A DNA stretch of 42,364 nt from Alphaproteobacteria bacterium (GTDB taxonomy: Bacteria; Pseudomonadota; Alphaproteobacteria; Rhizobiales; Hyphomicrobiaceae): the NCBI GenBank assembly GCA_018819265.1, contig JAHJQI010000065.1, positions 1 through 42,364 of the forward strand, in the 5' to 3' direction. A model generated the notes under the pieces. That model was not told the DNA's origin. It was given only the letters and a program-made list of their open reading frames with translations, and searched no databases. This document shows positions 1-8,842 of this stretch, piece after piece; position 1 is the stretch's first letter, and each line of letters begins with the position of its first letter. Both the position numbers and the translations under genes were made by a program.

Positions 1-121
1 CGCAAGCTTGTGTCGGGTCTGAATTACCGACACTGCGCAAGCTTGTGTCGGGTCTGAATTACCGACACTGCGCAAGCTTGTGTCGGGTCTGAATTACCGA
101 CACTGCGCAAGCTTGTGTCGG
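1..121. repeat. Tandem array of a 35-bp unit with a nested palindrome
   Basis: A 35-bp unit is repeated about 3.4 times without a mismatch and may continue left of the window. Each unit junction forms a 25-bp interrupted palindrome with arms CCGACAC and GTGTCGG around an 11-nt centre containing GCAAGCTT. The palindromes lie at 27-51, 62-86 and 97-121. There are no unique spacers, so this is not a CRISPR array. The same palindrome family returns at 19263-19410 with a compensating change in the arms. Confidence 0.9.
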
Positions 122-467
122 ATCACGACGCAGGCCAGCACGCAGGCCGTGCAAGATCAAGGCTTCACGGGCTGTTTCAAGGGGATGTGAAGGGGCGTGT
201 CGATTGCTTCGCAGGCGTCCATGTCGCATCGCTTCTACGGGGCTACCGACTCCAGCTTCCTGCGTGCGATTCGGGCATACTTGGCGTTTGAGGCAACGAT
301 TCTGGTAATGCTGAGCGAGTTCAGCCGTTGCAAAGCGCACCCCAGGGTGTGACATTGTGAACTCGCTGACGCCGTTCGATCAGCCCCTACCGCTTCTCGC
401 CAGCCGCATAACGCAACTTGCCGCCACCTCCATATCGGGGCGGGCCGCCTCCATTCCGGGAAGCACG
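122..467. other. Non-coding stretch after the tandem array
   Basis: I see no convincing gene here. The open frames on the minus strand (59-355 and 235-498) run through the tandem repeat or overlap the next gene and have no family features. The open frame of the next gene extends left to 357, but the better start is at 468. The stretch probably holds the promoter for the gene at 468; no clear -35/-10 pair could be assigned. Confidence 0.5.
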
Positions 468-1319
468 ATGATAGGCCGCCGTGTTCTGCTGATCGCACTC
501 GCCATCCTGCCCGGCGCCGCTTCCGCGGCAGGGACGGTTTGTGTTCCCTACAAGGTCGACACCGGCCTTCTGAATATTTCGAAGGATCTCGGCGGCACCA
601 CCTATATCGACGTGATGGTCGGCGGCGATAAGGCCTGCGTCACGAAGACGGACAAATTCGAAGGCCGCGATTGGGGATACGTCGACCACAAGCTTGAGGA
701 TTCCGACCAGACGACCGCCGTCGAAGGCTGGGCGCCAATGCGCTACCTGAAGAGCCTTCCGGATGGCGCCGAAAACAAAAATGCGAGCGACCCGGCGCAA
801 GGCGAGTGCCGGCGATACCTGCCCATGCTCGACCAGACGGTCTCATGCGAAGGAACGAAGACCGCAGTTCAGGGCGGGGACGGCGGATCGACGGCAAAGA
901 GCGAACCGGCGCAAAAGGATGCTGTGGCGCGCGGGACAGACCCTGAACCGAAGCCGAAACCGACTGCGACCAGCCAAGCCCCCGAGCCCAAGGCGCGGCA
1001 GACCGCGAACAACGACAGCGACCGTGAAAGCGACGAACTTCGCTACAACCAGCCTGTGCCATTTGGACCCTATCCGGTCAACGGCCTGTCTTTGGAGGAG
1101 CTGATCGAGACGGTACCGCTGTTTGCTCCGATCGAAGGTCTGCCCGATGAACTTTGGAAGAAGAGCTGCGCGACCTGCCACAAATGGAACAAGGACCGCT
1201 TGTGCGAGCAGGGCAAGACGTACGCGAAAAGCGCCAAGGACGTATTGCGCCACCAGCACCCGATGGGCGGGGCATTCAAGATTGCGCTGATGAAATGGTC
1301 CAGCTCCGGCTGCAACTGA
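468..1319 (+). CDS. Periplasmic SH3-like protein with a c-type heme motif (CxxCH)
   Basis: The 283-residue protein starts with a signal peptide (MIGRRVLLIALAILPGAASA). The ATG at 468 is chosen because it follows GGGAAG and places this signal at the N-terminus; the frame is open from 357. Residues about 20-95 look like a bacterial SH3-type beta domain. Residues about 130-195 are a low-complexity linker rich in Lys, Pro, Glu and Thr. The C-terminus holds CATCH (about 234-238), a c-type heme attachment motif, and a possible distal Met ligand in HPMGG about 28 residues on. I do not recognise the family. The gene lies 58 bp upstream of the YceI-OmpA fusion and probably forms a unit with it. Heme binding is inferred from the motif alone. 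Confidence 0.75.
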   Translation: MIGRRVLLIALAILPGAASAAGTVCVPYKVDTGLLNISKDLGGTTYIDVMVGGDKACVTKTDKFEGRDWGYVDHKLEDSDQTTAVEGWAPMRYLKSLPDGAENKNASDPAQGECRRYLPMLDQTVSCEGTKTAVQGGDGGSTAKSEPAQKDAVARGTDPEPKPKPTATSQAPEPKARQTANNDSDRESDELRYNQPVPFGPYPVNGLSLEELIETVPLFAPIEGLPDELWKKSCATCHKWNKDRLCEQGKTYAKSAKDVLRHQHPMGGAFKIALMKWSSSGCN

Positions 1320-1377
1320 GGTCAGAGCCAAGCCGGAAGAACGCTGCGAAACGACTTGCTCCGACCGGGGAAACGAC

Positions 1378-2439
1378 ATGACGATTGCACTCATTCGCGC
1401 ATTGCTCGCTGTTGGCGTGCTGGCTGCCGGTGTTATTGCCGCAAAGGCAGATGCCAAAGATTACCTCGGCCAGGAGTGGGTGCTGAACCCGCGCCTGTCG
1501 AACGTCTACATGCAGACCGTGAAGAAGAACGAGATTTTCGAGACCCACCAGTTCAACGCTGTCGAGGGCGGCGTCAGCGAAGACGGCAAAGCGGTCATCA
1601 ATATCCAACTCGAATCAATCGACACCCACCACGACTTGCGCAATGTGCGGATGCGGTTTCTGCTGTTCGAAACGTTCAAGTTCCCTGAGGCGCAGATCAC
1701 GGCAAATATCAACAAGTCGAAGCTGGAGACTCTGAGGAGCCAGACACGGATCGCCTATCTTTTGGATTTCACGGTTCGCATGCATGGCCTGGAAAAAGAA
1801 TTCCAGGCTCCCGTCTGGGTCACGCTGATCAACGATACAACGGTGTCGGTTGCGACCATCAAGCCGGTCATCGTCGCGGCGAACGACTTCGGGCTTGAAG
1901 GCAATGTCGGCAAGCTTGCCGAGCTGGTCGGCGGAATCCTTATTGCTCCAGGGGCATCCATTACGTTCGATTTGGTGTTCGGAACCGGTGACGCGAAGCC
2001 GGAGCTGGAAAGCGCGCGCGCCGAGCGCCAGAAGCTTCGTCTCAAGGAAGCGTCCGATAACATTACAGCAGAAGCCTGCGAAAACCGCCTCGAAGTCATC
2101 TCGCAGACGAACGCGATCTATTTTCGCAGCGGCAGCGCGCAACTCGACGACAAGAGCCGGCCGCTGCTCGATAGCCTCGCCGATATCGCCAACCGCTGCC
2201 CGGAGGTGGAAAAGATCACGGTCGAGGGGCATACCGATACGGTCGGGTCTTCGGATTCAAATCAGCGGCTTTCAGAACAGCGGGCGCGGGCGGTGGTCGT
2301 ATTCCTGACGGGCAAGGGCGTCGGCGGGAGCCGTATCACATCAGCTGGCTACGGCGACAGCCGGCCGGTCGCTTCGAACGACACCGAGAACGACCGGGCG
2401 AAGAACCGCCGCATCGAGTTCAAGGTGACGAAGGACTGA
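1378..2439 (+). CDS. YceI-like domain fused to an OmpA peptidoglycan-binding domain
   Basis: A 353-residue envelope protein with a signal peptide (residues 1-26). Residues about 30-205 resemble the YceI beta-barrel family, which binds lipid-like ligands: the opening strands read WVLNPRLSNVYMQTVKKN and a later stretch LESIDTHHDLRNVRMRFLLF matches the family pattern. A short Arg/Lys/Glu linker follows. Residues about 240-353 are an OmpA-like domain with the typical VEGHTDTVGSSDSNQRLSEQ and NRRIEF motifs, which binds peptidoglycan. GGGGA lies 7 nt before the ATG. The last 20 bp overlap the 3' end of the convergent transglutaminase gene. The domain calls are firm; the joint role, perhaps lipid or quinone binding held at the cell wall, is inferred. 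Confidence 0.85.
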   Translation: MTIALIRALLAVGVLAAGVIAAKADAKDYLGQEWVLNPRLSNVYMQTVKKNEIFETHQFNAVEGGVSEDGKAVINIQLESIDTHHDLRNVRMRFLLFETFKFPEAQITANINKSKLETLRSQTRIAYLLDFTVRMHGLEKEFQAPVWVTLINDTTVSVATIKPVIVAANDFGLEGNVGKLAELVGGILIAPGASITFDLVFGTGDAKPELESARAERQKLRLKEASDNITAEACENRLEVISQTNAIYFRSGSAQLDDKSRPLLDSLADIANRCPEVEKITVEGHTDTVGSSDSNQRLSEQRARAVVVFLTGKGVGGSRITSAGYGDSRPVASNDTENDRAKNRRIEFKVTKD

Positions 2440-3319
2440 CCTCAACCCGCACATCCATGTGTTCGAAAGCATCCGGGTTGCCAACGAAACTGCCGGAGAT
2501 TGGCATAGTCTGGCGGATGTGCCGCCCGACGGCGACTGGAATGAGATTGAACCCGCCGACGCTGCGGTTGGTCGGGTCAAAGACAATCCAACCTGCGCCG
2601 GGCACATAGACTTCGGCCCATGCATGCGTCGAGCCTGCACCTTTCGAACCCACGGCATTTTCGCCGGGATCGTACAGGTAGCCCGAGACGATGCGCGCGC
2701 CGAAACCTAGACTGCGCACCGCATCCGCAAAAAGGACCGCGATGTCGCGGCACGAACCTTTATTGCGGGCAAGCGTCATTGAAGGCGACTGGGCTTCGTC
2801 GTTCTCGCGATATTCATAGCCGATCCGTGCGGCAACGCCCGCAGACAAATCCTTCAGCAGCGCGAGTGTATCGGTCGGGCTGCCGGCGACAAACCCTGAT
2901 GCCCAGTCGCGGAGCCGTCCATCAGAGTCAAGATAAGCTTGGAGCCGCAACGCCCCGAGGTCGGCCATCTCATCTTCGGTCAACAGGAATGGATAGTTTG
3001 CGGCAGACGCCGCGATATCGAATACCGGCCAGCGTTCGACATCGAGGGTCAGCTCGGCAATGCTATCGATGACGAGTTCGTTCGAGGGCTCCTGAAAGGT
3101 GGCGGTCGCTACAGCATTGCCAAAAACGTCATTCGCCCATGTGACGACCGCAGCTGGCGCTATTTTGAGGTCATGCGATAACAGACGCAGACTGCGGCTC
3201 TCGCGAGGGCGAAGCATCAACTTGTGCTGGCCGAATTCGAGCGGTTCCCGGTAGCGGTAGGCCGTCCTGTGGCGAATTTGAATCCTGGTCAATTGCTGCC
3301 TCCACGCGGAGGCTACCAT
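2420..3319 (-). CDS. Transglutaminase-like cysteine peptidase family protein
   Basis: A 299-residue protein. The N-terminal part (about 10-95, beginning IQIRHRTAYRYREPLEFGQH) matches the beta domain that precedes the core in bacterial transglutaminase-like proteins. The core has the papain-like triad: Cys190 in KGSCRDIAVLF, His232 in STHAWAEVYVPG and Asp248 in GWIVFDPTN. All three are intact. Members of this family hydrolyse or ligate amide bonds; the substrate cannot be told. No signal peptide is seen, so the protein is probably cytoplasmic. It is convergent with the YceI-OmpA gene. Its 5' end is followed by two palindromic elements, so its promoter lies close to or inside them. Confidence 0.9.
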   Translation of the reverse strand: MVASAWRQQLTRIQIRHRTAYRYREPLEFGQHKLMLRPRESRSLRLLSHDLKIAPAAVVTWANDVFGNAVATATFQEPSNELVIDSIAELTLDVERWPVFDIAASAANYPFLLTEDEMADLGALRLQAYLDSDGRLRDWASGFVAGSPTDTLALLKDLSAGVAARIGYEYRENDEAQSPSMTLARNKGSCRDIAVLFADAVRSLGFGARIVSGYLYDPGENAVGSKGAGSTHAWAEVYVPGAGWIVFDPTNRSVGGFNLIPVAVGRHIRQTMPISGSFVGNPDAFEHMDVRVEVSPSSP

Positions 3320-3329
3320 AAAGAGGCTC

Positions 3330-3409
3330 CTAGTGTGGTGCCTCGCAATTGCCGACCAACAATTCGGCTAGGCTCTTAGTCGGCAATTGCGAGACAAGCA
3401 CCCCACTAA
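3330..3409. repeat. MITE-like palindromic element 1
   Basis: The 15-bp arms CTCGCAATTGCCGAC (3342-3356) and GTCGGCAATTGCGAG (3379-3393) pair perfectly across 22 nt. Outside them the pairing continues less well, from CTAGTGTGGTGC on the left to GCACCCCACTA on the right. The element shares its CTAGTG end and AATTGCCGA core with element 2, which lies 13 bp away. Confidence 0.85.
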
Positions 3410-3422
3410 GCCTATGATTTTG

Positions 3423-3498
3423 CTAGTGTCCCTTTGTTTCCGAATTGCCGATGAGAGCGTTCGGCAAAGGGGTCGGCAATTCGGAAACGGGACACTAG
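3423..3498. repeat. MITE-like palindromic element 2
   Basis: A 76-bp nearly perfect inverted repeat. CTAGTGTCCC at 3423-3432 pairs with GGGACACTAG at 3489-3498, and GTTTCCGAATTGCCGA at 3436-3451 pairs with TCGGCAATTCGGAAAC at 3473-3488. A nested arm pair (TGCCGA/TCGGCA) gives an alternative fold in the centre. As RNA it would be a long hairpin between priA and the transglutaminase gene, which are both transcribed leftward, so it could act on the 3' end of the priA transcript. Confidence 0.9.
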
Positions 3499-3538
3499 AG
3501 GCGCACAAAACACAGCGTCCGGCAGCTGTCGCCTCTCG

Positions 3539-5794
3539 TCACAAAAAGGAATACGGATCGACGTCGACCGCGAGGCGGTTGTCGCCCTTGAGCGGCGGCA
3601 GGCGGGAAAGCCATTCGCGCAGATAACCCTGCATGTCGATCTCGCGCGGAGCCTTGACGAGAAGCCGCCAGCGATGGCGGCCGCGGATCACGGCGATCGG
3701 CGCTTCGGCGGGACCGAGCACCTGGATGCGTTCGGCGGCTGGTGCGCGAATGGCAATTTCACGGGCGATCCGTTCCGCGCTCGCCTTATCGCGCGAGGAG
3801 ACGACAAGGGCGGCGAGGCGTCCGTAAGGCGGCAGCATGCCGGCCTGGCGTTGGGCGATCTCACGTTCGAGGAAGGCTTCGCGGTCGCCGGAGATGATGG
3901 CCGCCATCACCGGGTGCTCGGGCAGGTGCGTCTGGATATAGGCGCGGCCCCGGATCAGCGCGCGCCCAGCGCGGCCCGTCACCTGATGCAGCAATTGGAA
4001 CGTGCGCTCGCCGGCACGCGGATCGGCGCCTTGGGCAAGGCCCAGATCGCCATCGACGATGCCGACGAGATTGAGGTTGGGGAAATGGTGTCCCTTGGCG
4101 ACCAGCTGCGTGCCGATGATGATGTCGGCTTCGCCGGCCTCAATCGACTTGATCACCTGGCGCATCTCGGTAAGGCCGGGGATCAGGTCGGACGACAGCA
4201 ACGCGATGCGCGCCCGGGGATAGCGCTCGGCGACCTCCTCGGCGACGCGCTCCACGCCGGGGCCGCAGGCGGTCATCGTGCCTTCCTCGCCGCATTTCTG
4301 GCACTTGTCGGGGACGGGGAGGGAAAAGCCGCAATGGTGGCAATCGAGGCGCTTCTTGAAGCGGTGCTCGACCAGCCAGGCGGTGCACTGAGGGCATTCG
4401 AGCCGGTGGCCGCAGGCGCGGCACAGCGTCAGCGGCGCGTAACCGCGGCGGTTGAGGAACAACAGGCATTGCTGGCCGCGTTCAAGGCACTCGGCGATTT
4501 CAACGGCAAGGCGCGGAGCCAGCCATCGGCCCTTGTCGGGCTGCTCCTTGCGCAGGTCGATGGCCTCTATCTCGGGCAGTTCGGTGCCCGAAAAGCGACC
4601 TGGCAGGACGAGATGGCGGTATTTGCCCGAGCGCGCGTTGACGTGGGTCTCGATCGCCGGCGTGGCGGAGGCGAGGACGACCGGGAAGTCGCCCATGTGG
4701 GCGCGAACGACGGCCATGTCGCGGGCGTGGTAATTGACCCGGTCGTCCTGCTTGAAGCCGCCGTCGTGTTCTTCGTCGACGACGACGAGGCCGAGATCGG
4801 GATAGGGGAGGAAGAGCCCGGAGCGGGCGCCGACGACGACGCGCGCTTCGCCGGTGGCGACCGCCTTCCACAAGCGACCGCGCTCGGCGCCGGCCAATGC
4901 GGAGTGCCATTCGACAGGCGGGCAGCCGAAGCGGGCCTCGAAGCGACCGAGGAACTGGCTCGTCAGTGCGATTTCGGGAAGCATGATCAGGACCTGCCGG
5001 CCCTTTTGCAGGGTGCGTGCAACCGCCTCGAAGTAGACTTCGGTCTTGCCGGAGCCGGTGACGCCATCGAGCAGGGTGACGGAGAAATTCGAAGCGTCGA
5101 CCGCGGAGCGTAGTCCTTCGACGGCGCGCTCCTGGGCTGAGCTGAATTCGACCTTGGTATGCAGCGGCGCGGGGCGCGGGCAGCGCTTCTCGGGGATTGC
5201 CGCTTCGACGAGACAGCCGGCGGCAACCAGGCCGTCGACGACGCCGGTGGTGCATTCGGCGGCGCGGGCGAGCGTCGCCTTCGGGCGGATAAGGCCATCG
5301 GCGGCGATTTCGAGAGCGCGTTCCCGAGCCGGAGACATGCGCGGGGGCAGGGCAGCGCCTGGAACCGCAGCCACGCCGAACCGAGGCTTGGCTGGCTCGA
5401 AAACTTCGCGCGCCGACATCATCATGCGCGAGACCATGCCGAGCGGGCTCAGGGTGTATTTCGCGATCCACTCGGCAAAGTGCAGCGATATGACCGGCAG
5501 CGGGGGCGCGTCGAGTACCTCGAGAATTGCCTTGAGGCGCTTCGGATCGACCTTCTTGGCGCTTGCCGCGCCGCAGGGCGCATCCCAGACGATGCCGATC
5601 CGGGTCTGGTTGCCGAAGGGAACCGCGACGAAACTGCCGGGCGGCGGCGGGCCGTCATCGGGAGGAAGGTAGTCGTATGTCTGATCGAGGGCGACAGGCA
5701 ACAGAACGGGGACCAGCACGGCCTTCGCACGCCGGTCCGCTTCGTTTTCCCCGAGATCCAGTAGGTTATCCAATCTGGTCGCCGCCGCTCTCAC
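3539..5794 (-). CDS. priA: Primosomal protein N' (replication restart helicase PriA)
   Basis: A 751-residue superfamily 2 helicase that restarts stalled replication forks. The N-terminal 3'-DNA-binding domain (about 27-120) contains PVALDQTYDYLPP. Walker A is GVTGSGKTEVY, the DEAH-type box is VVDEEHDGGFKQDD, and motif III is LASATPAIET. Eight cysteines, from CRACG to CQKCG, form the zinc-binding insertion. The C-terminal helicase part has GTQLVAKGHHFPNL and QVTGRAGRA. The start is uncertain: the GTG at 5794 has no clear ribosome-binding site, and a GTG about 25 codons on (in AVLVPVLLP) is an alternative. In related chromosomes priA sits beside the small transaldolase gene, as here, where the two are divergent. 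Confidence 0.97.
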   Translation of the reverse strand: MRAAATRLDNLLDLGENEADRRAKAVLVPVLLPVALDQTYDYLPPDDGPPPPGSFVAVPFGNQTRIGIVWDAPCGAASAKKVDPKRLKAILEVLDAPPLPVISLHFAEWIAKYTLSPLGMVSRMMMSAREVFEPAKPRFGVAAVPGAALPPRMSPARERALEIAADGLIRPKATLARAAECTTGVVDGLVAAGCLVEAAIPEKRCPRPAPLHTKVEFSSAQERAVEGLRSAVDASNFSVTLLDGVTGSGKTEVYFEAVARTLQKGRQVLIMLPEIALTSQFLGRFEARFGCPPVEWHSALAGAERGRLWKAVATGEARVVVGARSGLFLPYPDLGLVVVDEEHDGGFKQDDRVNYHARDMAVVRAHMGDFPVVLASATPAIETHVNARSGKYRHLVLPGRFSGTELPEIEAIDLRKEQPDKGRWLAPRLAVEIAECLERGQQCLLFLNRRGYAPLTLCRACGHRLECPQCTAWLVEHRFKKRLDCHHCGFSLPVPDKCQKCGEEGTMTACGPGVERVAEEVAERYPRARIALLSSDLIPGLTEMRQVIKSIEAGEADIIIGTQLVAKGHHFPNLNLVGIVDGDLGLAQGADPRAGERTFQLLHQVTGRAGRALIRGRAYIQTHLPEHPVMAAIISGDREAFLEREIAQRQAGMLPPYGRLAALVVSSRDKASAERIAREIAIRAPAAERIQVLGPAEAPIAVIRGRHRWRLLVKAPREIDMQGYLREWLSRLPPLKGDNRLAVDVDPYSFL

Positions 5795-6040
5795 GCGCTA
5801 TTGTTACGGTTCTGAGATTTGCTCTGGACCGCGCTGCAAGGGAAGCAAATGTCGGTACCGGAACACTGGGCACGTACTTTGTTCGTGTTCTGCAGCTTTC
5901 GCGAAACGCTACTAATCCTTTGTTTTGCCGTGCTTCTTGTCACAAAACCGCTTCTCACTTTTCGGGAAGCACTCTAGGCAAGCGCGAATCAGTTCGATAC
6001 TAGGGGAGCCGATAGGGCAACCCTGGGGCAAGGGACAGAT

Positions 6041-6697
6041 ATGAAATTCTTCGTCGACACCGCAGAAATCAGCGAAATCAAGGAACTGGCGGCGAGCGGC
6101 CTCGTCGACGGCGTGACAACGAACCCGTCGCTGATCGCCAAGTCCGGGCGCGACTTCAAGAAAACCATCGCCGAGATCTGCGAGATCGTGCCGGGGCCGG
6201 TGTCCGCGGAAGTTGCGGCCACCGACACCGAGGGAATGCTCGCGGAAGCTCGCGAACTGGCAAAGATCGCCAAGAACGTGACGATCAAGGTGCCGCTGAC
6301 GCTCGACGGCCTGAAGGCCTGCAAGGCGCTGTCAAGCGACGGGCTGATGGTCAACGTGACCTTGTGCTTCAACGCCAATCAGGCGCTGCTGGCGGCAAAG
6401 GCGGGCGCGACGTTCGTGTCGCCGTTCGTCGGGCGGCTCGACGACATCGGCGAGGACGGCATGCTGTTGATCCGCGAGATCCGCCAGATCTACGACAACT
6501 ATCAGAACCTGACGACGGATATTCTAGCCGCCTCGATCCGTACGGTGAACCACGTGCGCGAAGCCGCCCTTATCGGCGCCGACGTCGCAACCGTGCCGCC
6601 GTCGATCCTGAAGGCACTGGTCAAGCATCCGTTGACGGACAAGGGCCTCGAAACGTTCATGGCCGACTGGGCCAAAACGGGCCAGAAGATCGTGTAA
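6041..6697 (+). CDS. fsa: Small transaldolase / fructose-6-phosphate aldolase family protein
   Basis: A 218-residue class I aldolase of the TalC/FSA group, the usual size for the short form. Family signatures are [16 protein letters not shown] near residue 25 and the Schiff-base lysine in TIKVPLT (Lys83). [14 protein letters not shown] and the C-terminal LETFMADW also match. It transfers dihydroxyacetone units in the non-oxidative pentose phosphate pathway or cleaves fructose 6-phosphate; sequence alone does not settle which, so tal would be an equally good symbol. The 246-bp gap shared with the divergent priA contains no other gene I can support. Confidence 0.93.
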   Translation: MKFFVDTAEISEIKELAASGLVDGVTTNPSLIAKSGRDFKKTIAEICEIVPGPVSAEVAATDTEGMLAEARELAKIAKNVTIKVPLTLDGLKACKALSSDGLMVNVTLCFNANQALLAAKAGATFVSPFVGRLDDIGEDGMLLIREIRQIYDNYQNLTTDILAASIRTVNHVREAALIGADVATVPPSILKALVKHPLTDKGLETFMADWAKTGQKIV

Positions 6698-6818
6698 GTG
6701 GAACTTTTTGTGGCTCCACACTTCCCATGCTCAACACATCCGGGGCTAAGGCGGTCAAGCCGTGCGAAGCCATTCGTTGCGCCCCTAACTGGTGACCATG
6801 GAATAGCCAGGCGAGCGC

Positions 6819-8630
6819 CTACTCGGCGGCGATGGCGTAGGGACGTCGCCAGAACCCGGCGATCGCGGGTTGGGCAACGCACAGATTCCGTATCGTTTTG
6901 AAGTCGATGTCGCCGTCGATCATGGCGGCGTCATCGATGATGAGGGCGTCAGCGTCGATAGCGCCTTTGTAGCGGCCCCGAATTTCGACACGGACGGCGA
7001 CGACGTTGCCTTCGAGGCGGCCACCTGCCTCGATCACCAGCGAGTGGCAGCGGCAATCGCCGAAGACTTCGCCGCGGACGATCACCGTCCCGGTCGATTC
7101 AACGGTACCGTCCACGCGCAAGCCGCGAGCGATCACAGACGCGTGCGGAATCATGCGGATGACAGGTCCCGCGGACTGCATCACGAGCAGTTCGAGTTCG
7201 AACGGCGTGACATCGACCGCCGACTGCGGTTGCGGCGTTGCCCTGAGGTGGCGCCTCGCGCGGGAGGGCAGGCTCGCCGCTGCAACCGTCACGCGCCGCC
7301 GCGGCCGGCTGCGCTGAACGGATATCGCGCGCTGCAGGATCGCGAAGGCCGACATCATCAGGACGACCGCCATGGCGGCAAGTGCCTCGAGAGCCTGCAG
7401 CGGTGAAACGCCGGTGCCCCAGACCGGGGTCATCACGCGCATGAATGCATCGAGTCCGGGGATCGACCAGCGAATGGAATCAACATCGGCGGCGGCGATT
7501 TCGTAGGCATTAGAGGCATGATGGCGGATCGGGGCTCGCGTCACGGCGGCTATACGCATCGGTTCGGGCTGGCGCACATCGTGCCCAGCCTGCGAGTCCT
7601 CAAGACTTGCAGGGACGCGCCAGCCGGCTTTCTCGGCAACCTCGAGCCGCAGGCCGAAGCGGGCGGGACCCTCATCGAACCGAGCGGCCGGCCGCAAACT
7701 CGCGTTCAAGGGCTCGGCGTCGGCAAAGCTCGCTGTTCGCAGGAAAGGTAGCGGCGCATCGGGGTGCGGCGCGTCGGCAAGGGCCGCAAGGACAGGCGGC
7801 CTCGGCAGATGCGGGTCGGCGGAAGCCTTGGCGTAGGGGAGGATGCCGATGGCCTCGCGGTGCTCGCGAATGGAATCGGCCAAAGGTGGCGAATAACTCA
7901 CAACCGATTGTCCGCCGCCCAGCTCGCGTGCCTTCGTCGACCACAGAAACTGCTGGATGTCGATGCTCGCCATGCGGTTGAGACGACGGTTGCGGACAAG
8001 GCGATTGGCGAGGGACACGACCTGGCTTCTGTCGAGTACGCCGAGGTAACCCAAAGCGGCTGGGTAGCGGCGGCCGCGCCTATAGCGCGGTTCGTCCATT
8101 GGTGGCGGCGCGACGATGATGACTTCGAGTTCGGCAACGCCAAGATGCGAAAAGCCGAGCCGTTCGGCGGCAGCGCGCGTCAGGTCAAGCTCGCGGTTGG
8201 TATGGAACGGTCCGAAATCGTTGACGCGAACATGGATTGCGCGGCCATTCTCGGGGTTCCAAACGAGGAGCTCCGTGCCGTCAGGAAGGTTCGAGCTTGA
8301 GGCGCGCGTTGGATCGCCGGCGTTGAAGACTTCTCCGGACGAGGTGTACTTGCCGGTGTTGTAGCGGTCGATGGAGGGATGATCGTAGTGGGTCGCGGCG
8401 ACCTTCCTGGCCTTGCCGATCCGCAGCCGCGTTTCCGGGATCGTTCTGACGCGATGGCAGATCTTGTTGTAGCAATGGATCTCGCCCGGCGACTTGGCGC
8501 TGGCCGGGGAGGACGAAGCCGACAGGGCCAGTCCGAGCACAGGAACGCATAAGCCAAAAAGCGCAACGGGAACGAGGAAGCACTCGGTTACGCGATGGCA
8601 GACGAAAGACCTGACGGCTATTTCCCCCAC
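6819..8630 (-). CDS. RlpA double-psi barrel, one membrane helix and a bactofilin domain in a single protein
   Basis: A 603-residue protein. Residues about 12-46 are a signal or anchor. Residues about 73-172 are an RlpA-like double-psi barrel, the lytic transglycosylase fold that cuts denuded peptidoglycan. YTSSGEVFN (Glu100) and RVNDFGPF (Asp138) correspond to the conserved acidic sites; the usual DRGP is DFGP here. A Pro/Ala-rich linker with little predicted fold runs to about 400. A hydrophobic helix spans about 411-432 and is followed by QRSRPRRR, which predicts a cytoplasmic C-terminus. Residues about 497-580 are a bactofilin repeat domain (ARGLRVDGTVESTGTVIVRG, then GGRLEGNVV, GRYKGAIDADALIIDD). 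RlpA proteins often end in a SPOR domain; here a polymer-forming domain takes that place. The frame is unbroken and has no stop or shift. The domain calls are from motifs; the bridging role is inferred. Confidence 0.85.
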   Translation of the reverse strand: MGEIAVRSFVCHRVTECFLVPVALFGLCVPVLGLALSASSSPASAKSPGEIHCYNKICHRVRTIPETRLRIGKARKVAATHYDHPSIDRYNTGKYTSSGEVFNAGDPTRASSSNLPDGTELLVWNPENGRAIHVRVNDFGPFHTNRELDLTRAAAERLGFSHLGVAELEVIIVAPPPMDEPRYRRGRRYPAALGYLGVLDRSQVVSLANRLVRNRRLNRMASIDIQQFLWSTKARELGGGQSVVSYSPPLADSIREHREAIGILPYAKASADPHLPRPPVLAALADAPHPDAPLPFLRTASFADAEPLNASLRPAARFDEGPARFGLRLEVAEKAGWRVPASLEDSQAGHDVRQPEPMRIAAVTRAPIRHHASNAYEIAAADVDSIRWSIPGLDAFMRVMTPVWGTGVSPLQALEALAAMAVVLMMSAFAILQRAISVQRSRPRRRVTVAAASLPSRARRHLRATPQPQSAVDVTPFELELLVMQSAGPVIRMIPHASVIARGLRVDGTVESTGTVIVRGEVFGDCRCHSLVIEAGGRLEGNVVAVRVEIRGRYKGAIDADALIIDDAAMIDGDIDFKTIRNLCVAQPAIAGFWRRPYAIAAE

Positions 8631-8842
8631 GATACAAACTGACCACTTTGTGCGGCTCGCCAGGGCCGCTTAGCTAGACCGCACCGAAACCGGGCTCCCT
8701 CCCGCGAACGTGCCAGCAATTGGTGATCATTCCGTATAATACGCTTGCGAACAAAAGCGCAGAAGGAGTTGTATCGCCGCTCGATTTTGCGAGGCACTGA
8801 CGCATACACACCACGTTCAGCAGACTGAGGGAGATTTCTGGA

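Noticed and set aside
3674..5113. Long plus-strand frame of 479 codons opposite priA
   Set aside because: It lies fully antisense to priA, has the Ala/Gly/Asp-rich composition of a GC-rich shadow frame and no family features.
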